Part shown: piece after piece, positions 25,614-37,200 of the stretch | Layout: each line of letters opens with the position of its first letter | Position numbering within the stretch: the stretch's first letter is position 1 | DNA from: Ophiodon elongatus | Lineage: Eukaryota; Chordata; Actinopteri; Perciformes; Hexagrammidae | Length of the DNA: 64,000 nucleotides | Assembly (NCBI GenBank): GCA_016806645.1 | Contig: JACSYO010002166.1 | Span: forward strand, 2,818,496-2,882,495 | Direction: 5' to 3' | The notes under the pieces: model-generated | The model's input: only the letters and a program-made list of their open reading frames with translations | Database searches by the model: none | What the model was told of the DNA's origin: nothing | Translations under genes and position numbers: made by a program

Positions 25614-26199
25614 TTAGAGTCAGGCTTCGGTCAAATAGTCTTTTTCGACCCAGAAGTATTTTAGTGGCAGCCATAATAAGAGCTGGTCAAATTATCTAAA
25701 CGTAAAGGAAAGGTGCTTCAATGCTTTCTTTTCTTATCTCCTTCAGCATAGGGGACACTGGACCATCCTCTACGGAAAGAAGGGCGATCATGCCGTCCCA
25801 CAATTCCTTGCGGTAGCAACATTGAGCGCAATGCAACATTCAGGGGTCAATAATATCCACTGTTGCTGTTTAACTGGACATTATCTCGTAATTGATTCAT
25901 AAATATATTTATAGCTGGCTGTCACATGTGGTCTATGCACTTGACATTTTGACAATTCAAGGCAAACTGAAATTTGAATGATCCTCACTTTGTGTGTAAA
26001 AAAATAAAAATCAAAAAGGGGTATTCTGCAGATATTGTGCATATTGTTCAGATGATTATTTTTGGGACATGTTATTGGAAACAAGCTTTAAGCCTCTGGG
26101 GATTGTCAGTGACTGACCTCTAAGTGTGTGGTGTGCTACAAACAGGAGCCTTTGAATGTTTCCACAACTTTGTATCCTTTTTCAACAAGCCGTGTGTTA
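25614..26199. other. unassigned sequence, possibly repeat-derived
   Basis: 'atgccgtcccacaattcctt' (about 25791) with surrounding sequence looks like a fish interspersed repeat, but I cannot name it. Confidence 0.3.
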
Positions 26200-26580
26200 G
26201 CTATCAGACTCCAATTCACACCTTTATTACATCCCAACTAGATTGTTGTAATGCCCTTCTCCTCGGTGTACCCACTGAGGGGTTAAAAAGCTGCACCTGT
26301 TCTCTGCCACATGCAGTCCAGGGTGCACATCACCCCTACCCTTCAGAAACTGTACCGCCTCCCAGTTAAGTACCACATTTGTTTTAAAGTACTTCTCCTT
26401 GTTTATAAATCTACCAATCCAATCTTCTCCATCATTAAACACCTACTCGCTCACTACATTCCTCTGATGCCCATCTACTCTCCACTAACCCCTCCAGGGC
26501 CTTCAGTGTGGCTGGCTCACCTCTGGAGTGCTCTCCTTCAGGCAACTTAAAACTCACCTTTTTAGATTAGCCTTTCCTGG
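26200..26580 (+). mobile_element. L2-like LINE, ORF2 C-terminal fragment
   Basis: From about 26208 the frame reads IHTFITSQLDCCNALLLGVP, the post-RT region of L2-like elements. After frameshifts, 'KLYRLPVKYHICFKVLLLVY' (about 26348-26410) follows. A later 'gagtgctctccttcaggcaa' and 'ctcacctttttagattagcc' match the end of the protein. It belongs to a different subfamily from the copy at 3725-4220. It is inactive. Confidence 0.75.
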
Positions 26581-27844
26581 TGCTTCATAATGTGATATTA
26601 TCTCCACCAGAATATAATGAGATTGGTCGTGTGTGCAGATGAGTGTGTGCGTGCGTGTGTGCATGTGCGTACATCTCTTTGTCTGTCCACAGCTAATCCT
26701 GCATACTGCTGCACCAAACTGTGTAATATTTTTGGGTGTTCATTTGGCTGCATGCTCAAGGACCGCTTGTGGTTGCGATGACTCACACGTTCTCAAAACA
26801 CCTTTTATTTCCTGTTTGATACTGCCAGTGACTGACTGCTGTCTCCTCACTCAGCGGAATTAGTTGAAATTCAACTTTGACAAATGTGCGAATGACCCAC
26901 GAAATCTACGTCTATTTGCGTCTTTGCATTGACTTTATATGTAATTGCAGCGCATGAAAAGTTTGCTTCACGTTTTGGTAACGTAATCCTGGGTCTGTGT
27001 CTCTGAGTTTGGGCATAAAAATGGAGTGTGGTACTATTACAAGTGACTCTAGTCCTTGTAACACTTTTACTAGAGATAGAAACTGCAGTGAGGTGAAAAG
27101 ATTTGCTTGATTTAACTGAACTGACCCTGTGCTCAAGTGCATTTCAGTAGTTGTAAGTTAAGTCTGGGCACAAAGCTTTGTGCATAAGGGACCAGGGAGG
27201 ACCTTCGGTAGCTGTAGCTACCTGTAGGATAGCCCCTAGTACCTCCAATACATTTCTGTGGTTTAGTGAAATGGTTTGATTTTTTATATTTTCTTGAGTG
27301 TGTTTGTGAGAGTGCATGAACATGAGTTTTCATGAGGGGCTGTTCGTTTTCCCGCTCCAGGCCGCTCCGCCCAATATCACTCCGTGCTTAACTCAGATTT
27401 TCCTTCACTCCACTCAAATCGCTTACCACTTGCTTAATTGGGCTGTACCAATTGCCGTTTCATTTTCATTTGAAGCTTCTATTGAGGTTTTTCGATTAAG
27501 CTTTGAATATCTTCAACTCCATAGAAAATCGTTGGCGCCGCCACTGGCTGTGTAAACCTGCAGGGAGAATCAGGGCTTGTCTGGGAATGGAGAGATGCAG
27601 TGAAAAATGTATGCAGGCATTCATACTGTAGTAGCAGGCGTTGTCAGTAATCCTTCAATCTAGGAGATAAATATTCTGAATGGGGTTTCGCCTTTACTCA
27701 ACAGTCTTCATGTATTTGGCAGATTTGCATCAGAGTCCAGCGCTGCACATGGAAATTACGTGACTTTTCCTAAAATCATCTCTGCTTTGTAATTAGTCAT
27801 TAGTGTTGTTGTTTCTGGACTAATTTCCAGTGTGTATTTACGTT

Positions 27845-27846
<2 letters not shown>
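26581..27846. other. unassigned sequence
   Basis: A degenerate GT-rich stretch lies at 26628-26672, and a 16-bp perfect palindrome at 27168-27183 is at chance expectation. No exon was recognised. Confidence 0.4.

Positions 27847-27902
<56 letters not shown>
27847..27902 (+). repeat. (TG)28 microsatellite
   Basis: There are 28 pure TG units, followed by a decayed TG-rich stretch to about 27942. Confidence 0.97.
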
Positions 27903-27905
<3 letters not shown>

Positions 27906-28808
27906 AGGTGTGTACATGGATGTGTGTGCATTAGTGTGTGGTCTGTTTACTCCATACCCAACAGGAAATTAACTGACTGCTGATCAGCGGACATCCAGGA
28001 AAGGGAGAGATGACTGTCTTATTAAAAATGTGTCAGATGCTGCAGGTGGTGGATTCAGAAACATGCCAGACTGAACTGCACAACATGTCTTTGCAATCAT
28101 CACTTTGTGGTTTCAACATTTAAAATACACAAAAAGATACATTTCTCACCTTTTTGTCAAACTAATGTGATCGCTTGTGATCTGATTACCTACCAAAGCA
28201 GGAATGAAGTCAGCTATCTGTACCCTCACTTCACTGCTCGTCTTTCAAAAAGGACAGTTGGCTTCTGTTATCAAACAGAAAAAAATACTTTATTTTCCAC
28301 TGGAAACTATACAGCAGAAGTTAATGCAACCTATATTACTTTTTAGCTCAATGAAAGCAGCTTTGCAGAACCCACAGCTCTAGTACCATATCTATCTTAC
28401 TTGACTCAAATACTTCTCCTACAATTATTTTTTATCTAACTCTATTACAGAGTTGATTCCTTTTACAGAACATGTTGTGGGAGACAGTCTCTGATGCTTC
28501 CCATAGAAAAGCTCATGGAAGCAGCTGTGCACTGCTCTTTGATGAAGGTGGGGAAGTTAACCAGACATACGTTTGTGAAACCAACAGGACTTGAAATAGT
28601 GTATTTTTCTATGTACTTGCTCTGGTGCATGTAATCTTTACAATGACCTAGACCGTTTTTATTCCCTGCTCCAAAACATTTTTTTCCACTGCACCTTCTG
28701 TCTCAGCTCTTCCACCATGACTGCGATCAGACCAAAATAAATCCAACGTCGACCACTGCAACATTTTTATAAATATGAAGAAATCATCAATGTTTTATTT
28801 GTTTATGT
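27903..28808. other. unassigned sequence
   Basis: No exon or repeat was recognised beyond the decayed TG margin. Confidence 0.4.
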
Positions 28809-29180
28809 CATTTCAATCAGGAGAGACTTGTTTAGAGTTTAACAGTAATTTATTACAATTGCATAACATTTGACTAGTGCAAAGTCTTTGGCGATTGGAC
28901 TCCTGAATTAGGATAATCAAGGGGTAGTGATGCTGAGGTCTGATAAGGCAGAATCCCCCCAGAGTCCAGACACTGGTGGTGGTGGTGGAGAAGGGAGTTG
29001 CTGTAATCTGATGAAGAATGAGGAGCCTGACTGAGCTGAGCTAAAATGACAACTGACAGCAGCAGAGAGGAGAACCTATTTAAAAGTTTGACAACAACGA
29101 TATGATTGGAAATCTGATTGGTTAATTTAAAGTGCACGCCCCCCTATCAGCTGATGGAGTAATGGCAGGGAGAATTAGAG
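28809..29180 (+). repeat. dispersed repeat, family R2 copy B
   Basis: The blocks shared with 18624-18870 occur in the same order and orientation: 'catttcaatcaggagaga' at 28809, 'agtctttggcgattggac' at 28882, 'gaatccccccagagtccaga' at 28951. An 87-residue minus-strand frame across it is a shadow. The right boundary is approximate. Confidence 0.6.
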
Positions 29181-29693
29181 ACTGAGATTATGAATGAAAA
29201 GGAGCGTAGAGAGTGTCTTCCTGACTGAACTTCCACTTAAGCTTCATTTGAGCTGACTTTCTTTTTAATTTTATCTCTACAGTAAAATAACTTAACATTT
29301 TACAAGGGCACGAAATCTGAATAAAAACAATTATCAATTTAATTTGTGAGAATAAAAAAATGAGGGCATCTTCAATCTGTTCAAAATCATTTGAGCTCTG
29401 CAGTGTAACTACATCAAATTGTATACGGTCATAGTCTGGGACATTTTGAGCAGAAACCCATTGTGCTTCTCAAGAAACCTATTATGGAAATGATTTATTT
29501 AATGTGGGATAAATAATTGCTGTAATGCAAGTCTTTCTTTGTCCTTTTTGGACGCTCCAAGTACCAGTGACATGCTAAAAGGCCTTTCGTATAGAAGCCC
29601 GACAACTGCGCTCTGAAACCCATTATTTACAAAGGCTCGCGAGGCGCCACAACAGATTTTGGTGTGTCAAGCAAAGTGTGTGAAAGCCGCTTG
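29181..29693. other. unassigned sequence left of the minisatellite
   Basis: No exon was recognised. The last 60 bp include a CpG-containing patch, 'ggctcgcgaggcgccac' (about 29634). Confidence 0.4.
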
Positions 29694-30306
29694 AGGTAGT
29701 TACCCTCTGATAGGCAGTGTAGTTACCCTCTGATAGGCAGTGTAGTTACCCTCTGATAGGCAGTGTAGTTACCCTCTGATAGGTAGTGTAGTTACCCTCT
29801 GATGGGTAGTGTAGTTACCCTCTGATAGGTAGTGTAGTTACCCTCTGATGGGTAGTGTAGTACCCTCTGATAGGTAGTGTAGTTACCCTCTGATGGGTAG
29901 TGTAGTACCCTCTGATAAGTAGTGTAGTTACCCTCTGATAGGTAGTGTAGTTACCCTCTGATGGGTAGTGTAGTTACCCTCTGATAGGTAGTGTAGTTAC
30001 CCTCTGATAGGTAGTGTAGTTACCCTCTGATGGGTAGTGTAGTTACCCTCTGATAGGTAGTGTAGTTACCCTCTGATGGGTAGTGTAGTTACCCTCTGAT
30101 AGGTAGTGTAGTTACCCTCTGATGGGTAGTGTAGTTACCCTCTGATGGGTAGTGTAGTTACCCTCTGATAGGCAGTGTAGTTACCCTCTGATGGGTAATG
30201 TAGTTACCCTCTGATGGGTAGTGTAGTTACCCTCTGATGGGTAGTGTAGTTACCCTCTGATGGGTAGTGTAGTTACCCTCTGATGGGTAGTGTGCCCCTG
30301 ATGGCG
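29694..30306 (+). repeat. 23-bp minisatellite, 26 units
   Basis: The unit is 'gttaccctctgatRgg' plus 'YagtgtA', 23 bp. I count 26 occurrences of 'accctctgat' plus one degenerate terminal unit ('gcccctgatgg'). Two main variants, gatAGGT and gatGGGT, alternate through most of units 4-19. Units 1-3 and 21 carry AGGC, and the last five are all GGGT. Two units start with the same 2-bp deletion ('gtagtaccc'), at 29869 and 29905. All frames on both strands contain stops, so it is noncoding. There are no spacers, so it is not CRISPR. Confidence 0.97.
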
Positions 30307-30589
30307 TAAGTGGATACATGCATTCAGTTAAGGTAGACCAACGCATTGATTTGACCTAGGTCAATGAAAAATAGCAGCATAAAATTGTGTTTAATTCAAC
30401 ATATGTGAATTCTAGATGGGGGATACATTTTTTGGAAGGTTGAAGATGCAGGATGTATCTCACTATAACTTTTCCTAGGAAAGAAGAAATATCTCCATAT
30501 TCACCAAGGTTATTTGGCCTGATCTTAAGCATATCAGTGCATCTCTTAGACCCCTACCAATTTGCTTATGCTTATGCACTGATGATGCT
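30307..30589. other. unassigned sequence
   Basis: Nothing was recognised. Confidence 0.4.
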
Positions 30590-30720
30590 CACTACAACTC
30601 TTTATTATAAAGCCTTTTGAAAATACTACAGCTTTTGCTGGACACATGTTTATGGATTTTAGCTCAACATTTAATACCATCCTCCCTCAGATCCAAGCTG
30701 AAACAGATGGAGGTGAACCC
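30590..30720 (+). mobile_element. LINE reverse transcriptase fragment, motif A
   Basis: From 30625 the frame reads TTAFAGHMFMDFSSTFNTIL, matching motif A ('F.DFSSAFNTI') of non-LTR reverse transcriptases. The catalytic Asp codon is at 30655-30657. The similarity fades after about 30700, so the copy is truncated on both sides. Confidence 0.65.
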
Positions 30721-31610
30721 TTCATCAATCATGCATTTCTCATACGAAGACAAAAGTAAGTGACGTTTAACTCAGCTCTCTTTGACGTACACGTTATATA
30801 AAATTATATTTTATATTTTGATATATAACATTTCTTAAATGACTGTATGAACCAGGACACAAACAACTACATTATCTATTATATTTTTATGATACTGCCA
30901 ACACACATCAGTTTAATGCGTTGTGTGCCAAGCGTTTGTTTTAATATTAATTTGTTTTTCATGGATGTTGAGAGTGAAAGTTTCACGGTCAATATGTGAC
31001 AGTTAACAGCTTGCACAACATATTTTCTTTACCAAGTTACATGCAGCGGTTCATGCAGAGCTGAAAATGTCACGCACAGCTAAAATGTTCCGTGCACTAC
31101 TGCGTGACTGCACGTAGTATTTCGAGCCCTGAACAACCAGTTAGTCCTCATCTTTAAAATCGGTAAAATTGAAATCATCTCATATAAAACATAAATCTCA
31201 CTGTTTCTGTTTTGTGGCAGTGTCTTCTTTTTGTCTCGTTATAGTGTGCTAAGCAGCAACGGGCTCATTACGGCATTCAGAGGACGGAAACAAAAACGCC
31301 ACTTGGCGGCCGTTGAGAAACGCAGCTGTAGTGATTGTTTTCCCATCTTAACATCCACAAGGTGCAAAGCTGAGCACATTTCATACTAAAAAACTAAGTT
31401 TGACAAACATCGATCAGAAATGTTTTAAAAATACCTCAAGGATGAAGACTAACTGGTTAATTTGGCAAATGTACACATATTTGTTATGTTTTGGAAATTA
31501 TATAAAATATAATTAGAACAATAATTTCTCGAAATAATTACACAAACAAAAAAAAACGAGAACAATGCAAGACGGCAGATGGAAACGTTGAAGGCTGAAG
31601 CTCCAGCTAA
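30721..31610. other. unassigned sequence
   Basis: A CpG-containing patch lies at 31258-31330 ('gccacttggcggccgttgag'). No exon was recognised. Confidence 0.4.
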
Positions 31611-32045
31611 ACGGCCGTGGGGAAGCTCGGTGAAGAAGCGCTCGATTTGCCAGTTTCTCCGTGGTTACAATCTTTAGGTATGAGATCTAGGTAGTGACTG
31701 AAATGAAGAGATCCTGAATTTAAGAAGCTTAATGAGTTTTCTTCTCACAGAGACTTGTCTCCCCCTAAGGAACGGGATGAGCTCAGATATCCGAGGAAAC
31801 TCTCTCCACCCACTGCATGTTCAACAAAACCAGTTGAGACAGTTTGGGAACCTGTTGAGGTATTCCAGGCATGCCCAGCGGAGAGAAGAACCCAGGGCAC
31901 TCAGCACACACTGAAGGGATTACATATCCCGTCTACTTAGGAACATCGTATGATCCCCCGAGAGGAGCTGAAAGATGTGACTGAAGTGAAGGACATTAGA
32001 TTTACCTTGCTGCCAAGGCAACGTAGATGGTAGAAAATGGACAGA
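31611..32045 (+). mobile_element. non-LTR retrotransposon 3' end, decayed, second copy
   Basis: This is the same family as 1205-1640. Blocks are 'gaagcgctcgatttgccagt' (about 31637), 'atgagttttcttctcacaga' (about 31732), 'ggatgagctcagatatccga' (about 31774), 'gaggtattccaggcatgccc' (about 31857) and 'gatcccccgagaggagctg' (about 31952). Several stops and shifts break the frame, and 60-61-residue frames inside it are remnants. Confidence 0.6.
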
Positions 32046-33984
32046 TGTGGTAGTGACAGACACAAGTTTATAAGTACCGTGCATTTACTAGCAAATAAGA
32101 AATCTCTATTTCCATTATCCCGATATTATCTACTTTTTAAAACAAATATCAAAAAGTGAACTTCAACACACTTTGAGACGAGAAGGTTAGAAATGAGTTA
32201 AAACCAGAATCAGACTTTGTTTATCTGTTTTACTTTATAAAATATATCATGTCATAGAAATGTGCAAATTACACCCACCCAAAAAGTGATGTCACAGCCT
32301 TAGTAATTGAGTTTGTTACACCATGTACATAGACAAGGATTGGGTTGTCAAAAAACAGAGTACAGTTTGATTTAATCAGATTTTACTTTTCTTTTACTCT
32401 ATTAGACTCCAGCTGAGCAACTTTGAAACTTCAAACCCTGTTTTCTCAAATTCACTGTTTCTTTTGTTTCTGCTGTTTGCCTTTGTACGGCTGAAGAGAT
32501 AAATCTGTGAAGATAAAGGTATGCTTTTTATAATACAACTACAGAGAAAGACATGGTGAGTACCTCTAAAATAGTTATAGCGATAGCATATTTATGTTGT
32601 ATGTCTGCACTTTTCCTCTTTCCCCTTCCCAAACCTCAAAGCTGCCCCTGGCCTGAACCTTTGATGGTTGGATAATACAATAAATATAAAAAAAGGATAA
32701 AAATGTAGTTAACCTCGTGCACTACAGAAAAAGAGCATACCAAGGAGACAAAATGTTGGGAGTGTTTTATTGTTCACCCCCTCCTCAGGTATAGAAAAGT
32801 AACTCTCATTGACTGAAATGTTATCCCTGAAGAAAGTTAAATATTAATATTCTTGAAAATGTTAGTTTTAGGAGTATGTAAATGTCAAGAATGACTTTGC
32901 ATAATGTGCTCTCTTTTATCGCTTTACTTTGGCCTTTCCCAGCAAATGATTCTCCACGGCACATTATTTATTTTGTGTGTGAGGATGTGATGCCTCAAAA
33001 AAGAAAAACAATGATAACCTCAGTCACCAGTTCCTGCAGTGCTCTAATTAATTGCTTAATAAACAAGCCTGAGGAGTAGCTTCTGAATAAATAAATGCCC
33101 AGGAGTTTTGAGGCAATGACTCTAAATCACAAAGTGCATTTTCATTGTGATCATTTTTAATTGAAATCAAACATAAATAAGCTGTTTTATAAGATTTGAT
33201 TAAAAAACTGCCCACTTCATTCCCCTGGTTATCGGTAACCTCAAAGTCCTGCCACTGAGTTCCTACTCTGGAAACGGCACAACGTTTCAGTGGGTGAACA
33301 AGACGGTTACGTAACAGCTGGTTATGGTCACCACGAGGTGAATGTAGGCTGTTTCTGCTTCCCACACTTCTTATCCACCTGATTATTCGGCCATCGCGAT
33401 GACTCAAAGCTTGTTGTATGGCGACTTGGCACACTGTCACACCCACACTGCTGTCAGATGAAAGCTTTGTCTTCCATTATCAAACTGTAAACTTCTGAGG
33501 GAATTTAGAAAAATTCTAAATCCACCATATTTCCGTCAGATTGCTTACAACATCGATTAGCATTTCGAAGCCAGACCTCGAGACTTTGAAGGCCAACATG
33601 ATGCAATCTGGGAAACGAGCGCGTGCAGTACTCTGCTCCCTTCGCACGTACAATCAAGAAGCCTGATTCAATGAACTTCAATAATATGTTTAAAAGAGCA
33701 AGTTTGCACAATTAATTAATTAGTTTGTTTGTTTTTTAAATGCAATATCATGATGACAGACTTATCCCTTAAGGCTCCGGGCTTTAGGAAAATAAATTAC
33801 ACTCCAAACCTTTCACATTGATCAATCAGATTAATCAGAAAAAAGGATCACCAGGGGATCAAACCTAGCAATGGCACTTTCCTGTCTTTGCCATTGAAGA
33901 TCCGAAGGTAAAAACTCTGGAGGTAAGAAATCTATAGGTTTATATAACTATTTGTCTTTCTCAATATCTGTTTATGTTTGGCTT
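32046..33984. other. unassigned AT-rich sequence
   Basis: A 132-codon minus-strand frame at 33048-33446 is the longest non-repeat frame in the window. It has no domain I recognise and no clear splice context, so I do not call it a gene. Confidence 0.4.
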
Positions 33985-34200
33985 TTACAGTTTGTAAACA
34001 ATGATGCTGAACGTACAGTGGATTGCAATAGCTTGTCAAGCTATGCAAGGGCATTAACCACGAAAGATCGCAAATGCAACCGAAACAAATTGACTTTCAA
34101 GATCTGTGTGCAGGTAGTGAGTGGGTAGAATACATTAGCTGAATATTTAGTGGCCTAATAAATACATTTATTTGGTGGAAACCTAGCGAAACCCGACAAA
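33985..34200 (+). repeat. dispersed repeat, family R3 copy A
   Basis: It is related in inverted orientation to 44395-44640. Shared blocks are 'gtaaacaatgatg', 'caagggcattaac', 'agatcgcaaatgcaacc' and 'gtagaatacatta'. Both copies carry a palindromic core, AGCTTGTCAAGCT here (34030-34042). It is noncoding and the family is unnamed. Confidence 0.65.
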
Positions 34201-37200
34201 TACCTTAACAAGAGTTTTGTGTTTATTGAGTTTTTAAATGGGTGCTACAAACACAAGCATTTTTAATCAGTCCAGTCATCGAAGTTTCAGTTTAACATTT
34301 CCCTCAAAATATACTGACTGATTCATAATTGCAAAGTTGTTGATAGAACAGCGGAGAGAATGACCCCTAACAAACCTTTGCCCATTAAATGTCCTGGATT
34401 CGGACAGGCCAATAACAACGGTTTTTCTACATGTGTGGGGACGTACGGGGTGCCAAGAGGATAACGTGCTGTTATTGGTCAACACTGTTTTGGCCGCGGC
34501 TCCGGAGAGAGCAGGGAGGAATAATATTATGGAGGAATAAAACTCACAACCACAAGTTACATTCTGGAACCGTTTACTGGCGGAAGGAGAGCTCCGAGAT
34601 TTTTATTTCTTTATTTCCACTTTAACTGTAGCAACAACACATCTGAGTGTGTGTTTCTGATACGACAGGGTCTTCAAGCACACAAGCACGTCATGACCCC
34701 AATACGAAGGGCAGCCCTAAGGACTTTGGATTGGTTCTGCTACGCAGGTTGTTGTTTTTTAACTCTTTCACTCTTTAAACTCTAAAATCAGTCTCTAGTT
34801 GAGCAATGTTTCGAGACTGACTTGTGAATCTACAAAGGACATAATCAGTGTCCTCACTACTTACTTGTTTTATTTCTCTCTGGTTAAATTGCACTCAACG
34901 CCTCTTCGTCCTTCCACCACCCCACGGCCAACGTTGTCAGCGCCCCGTCTATGGCTACTAATAGCTGACATTTATAAGGTTTCATCCCTATCAACCCATC
35001 GTCAATGGAGTCCAAGCCAAAGTCTGCCTTTTTGTTTACTTGTGGTGTCTTTCCTGATTGAACTTTCCTCCACATTATATTCTACTTTGTTATTTATGAT
35101 GGATGCTGTTTAGTTGTAGTTAAAAAACAATGCTCTTATTCTGATAATTCTCCAGAGAAGATAAATAAATCCTCCCAGCACAAATAAAGTGCATTATGAG
35201 TTGTCAATCAAACTTGTTTTCCCCTGCGGGTTTGTGCAGCACGGAATAACAAGTCACCAAAACTTTCCAATTAATTAGTTATCTTTCTGTCCATGTCACT
35301 TAAATTTAAAGCTCTTGGTTTGTTTGGTGGTCTACAACCATAAACAGGCTGAAACTAAAAGGCAACAACAAATCTTTTCTGCTTTGGTCTAAATCAAGAG
35401 AACATTAGTACAGATGTGAACATAGACACAGATGTGTGAATGCATGTGTCTGTATGTGTACTTTTGTGTGCAGAGAAGTTCCAGTTTACAAGGTAACTGC
35501 TATTTAGATTCATCTTTCTAAGGGTTGTAAAACCTTGAGGATGGCTAAAAAAAAAAGCAGGGGACAAAAAACTATTTCTGGTTATCATCTGGTAAAGTGC
35601 ATCAAAACACAAAAATAGCAATACAGATATATTTTCCTGTGGTTTACGGATGCCACTGAAAATCTATTTTACAACCAAATAAAGACTGTGTGTTTTCTAC
35701 AGGCTGGCAAAGGCATCGTCTATAAAAGGTTGTTCTTGCTGACATAAAAAGAAACAAAATCATGGATTGATTTGTCTCGCAAAGAGACAAAAATGGGAAT
35801 TACGGAAAAGAAAACAAACCATGGAAAATTGATAAATCTGCCATCATAATTACCACAAGGATCAAACACTGCTGTAGAGCCTGTTTGAGCCTCGATGTGC
35901 TGGATTTTACTCTTATTGCTTGTATTTGCAGGCATTGGAAAATGTCCTCAGGGTGTTGGAAGGCTTGGTTAAACATTAGCAATTATATCAGGTATTTGCA
36001 TGTCGAACCAGGATTTTTCTTTGCTCTGCCCTCTTTTTGCACGAAACATTGCTGAAAATCAGAATAATAAAAGTGATAATAAGGAGCAAATCACTCCAAA
36101 ATGAAACTGTTGAGCTTTCTGCACTCTCCTGTGGTATAATGAAAAAGGACTCCAACTCCACCAGCGCAACCTACATCCAACCCAGACTCACTGAAATGAA
36201 TAGGCTGAATGCAACAAAGAGATCACAACAATTTTCACTGGGATTGACGCCTTGTTCATTTTACAAAAATGTTGCCATCGCAACAATTTGAACAATGCTA
36301 TAAACACATACAAAGAGTAATGCCATAGTATTTATTTTAAGGAGTGTGTGTGTGTATACTGTATACACAACACATATAACTTTAATAATTTAAAGCAAAG
36401 AAAATGTTACTGCCACTTTAAATTTACTTTTCAATGAGTGGTCATTTGACTAATGCCAATTCAATTATCACCAAGGTAAACATTTCCTTTGTCATAGCAG
36501 TTAAGTACAGTTTAGTTATTTGGCTTCTATGGCAGAAGATAGGATGACCATTGGCCCAAGTACAGTTAAATGACTTTGTCTTCATTCAGAACCATTAACA
36601 GCACTGGTATACAAAATTACTTTTTTAATGCGAGTGAATAAAAAAGGCGTGGCTTTTCAAAAACAACCATCAACTACCGAGTGAATTATATAGTTTACCG
36701 GTTGATTTTGGTATTAAACACAAATGTGTTTCTATTTTCACCCAACCGAAATATAACAGTCTCTCACTGTATCCCAACAAGTCTGCACCGAACTCTGGTT
36801 TATCCTAGCCTCTGAGCTGAATATGTTTGTGTTGTGTCTTCTCTTCCTGTGTGTTCAGTATACTGTATGAGGCTGTCTGAATCATGTATGGGGTTCATAC
36901 TTAGCCACTTTCACACAGCAGGTCTGATTGGCACCCTCACTTTTAATTGCTCTCACAATCACGCAGCTTTAGTAAGACATTGACACTGCTTGTGTCAAAG
37001 TACCTGAAGGTTCAAGCTGGATGACTGGATTGAGCTGTCACATGACAAACATATAACCAAGTGTCAGACTCATTAAGGCCTCCATTCATTCATTTTCCAT
37101 ACACACTGATTATACAAATGTATTCAGTGGGAAATTAAGTATTGCACTCACAGTGGAAAGTTAGGGAAAGACTCTTCGTACCTTGGCAAATGGTAAAACA

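Noticed and set aside
27168..27183. 16-bp perfect palindrome GCACAAAGCTTTGTGC
   Set aside because: About one such palindrome is expected by chance in 64 kb.
29694..30306. CRISPR-like direct repeat array
   Set aside because: The units abut with no variable spacers; it is a vertebrate minisatellite.
33048..33446. 132-codon minus-strand frame
   Set aside because: It is the longest non-repeat frame, but has no motif, no clear splice sites and no similarity I know. A protein search of this stretch would decide.
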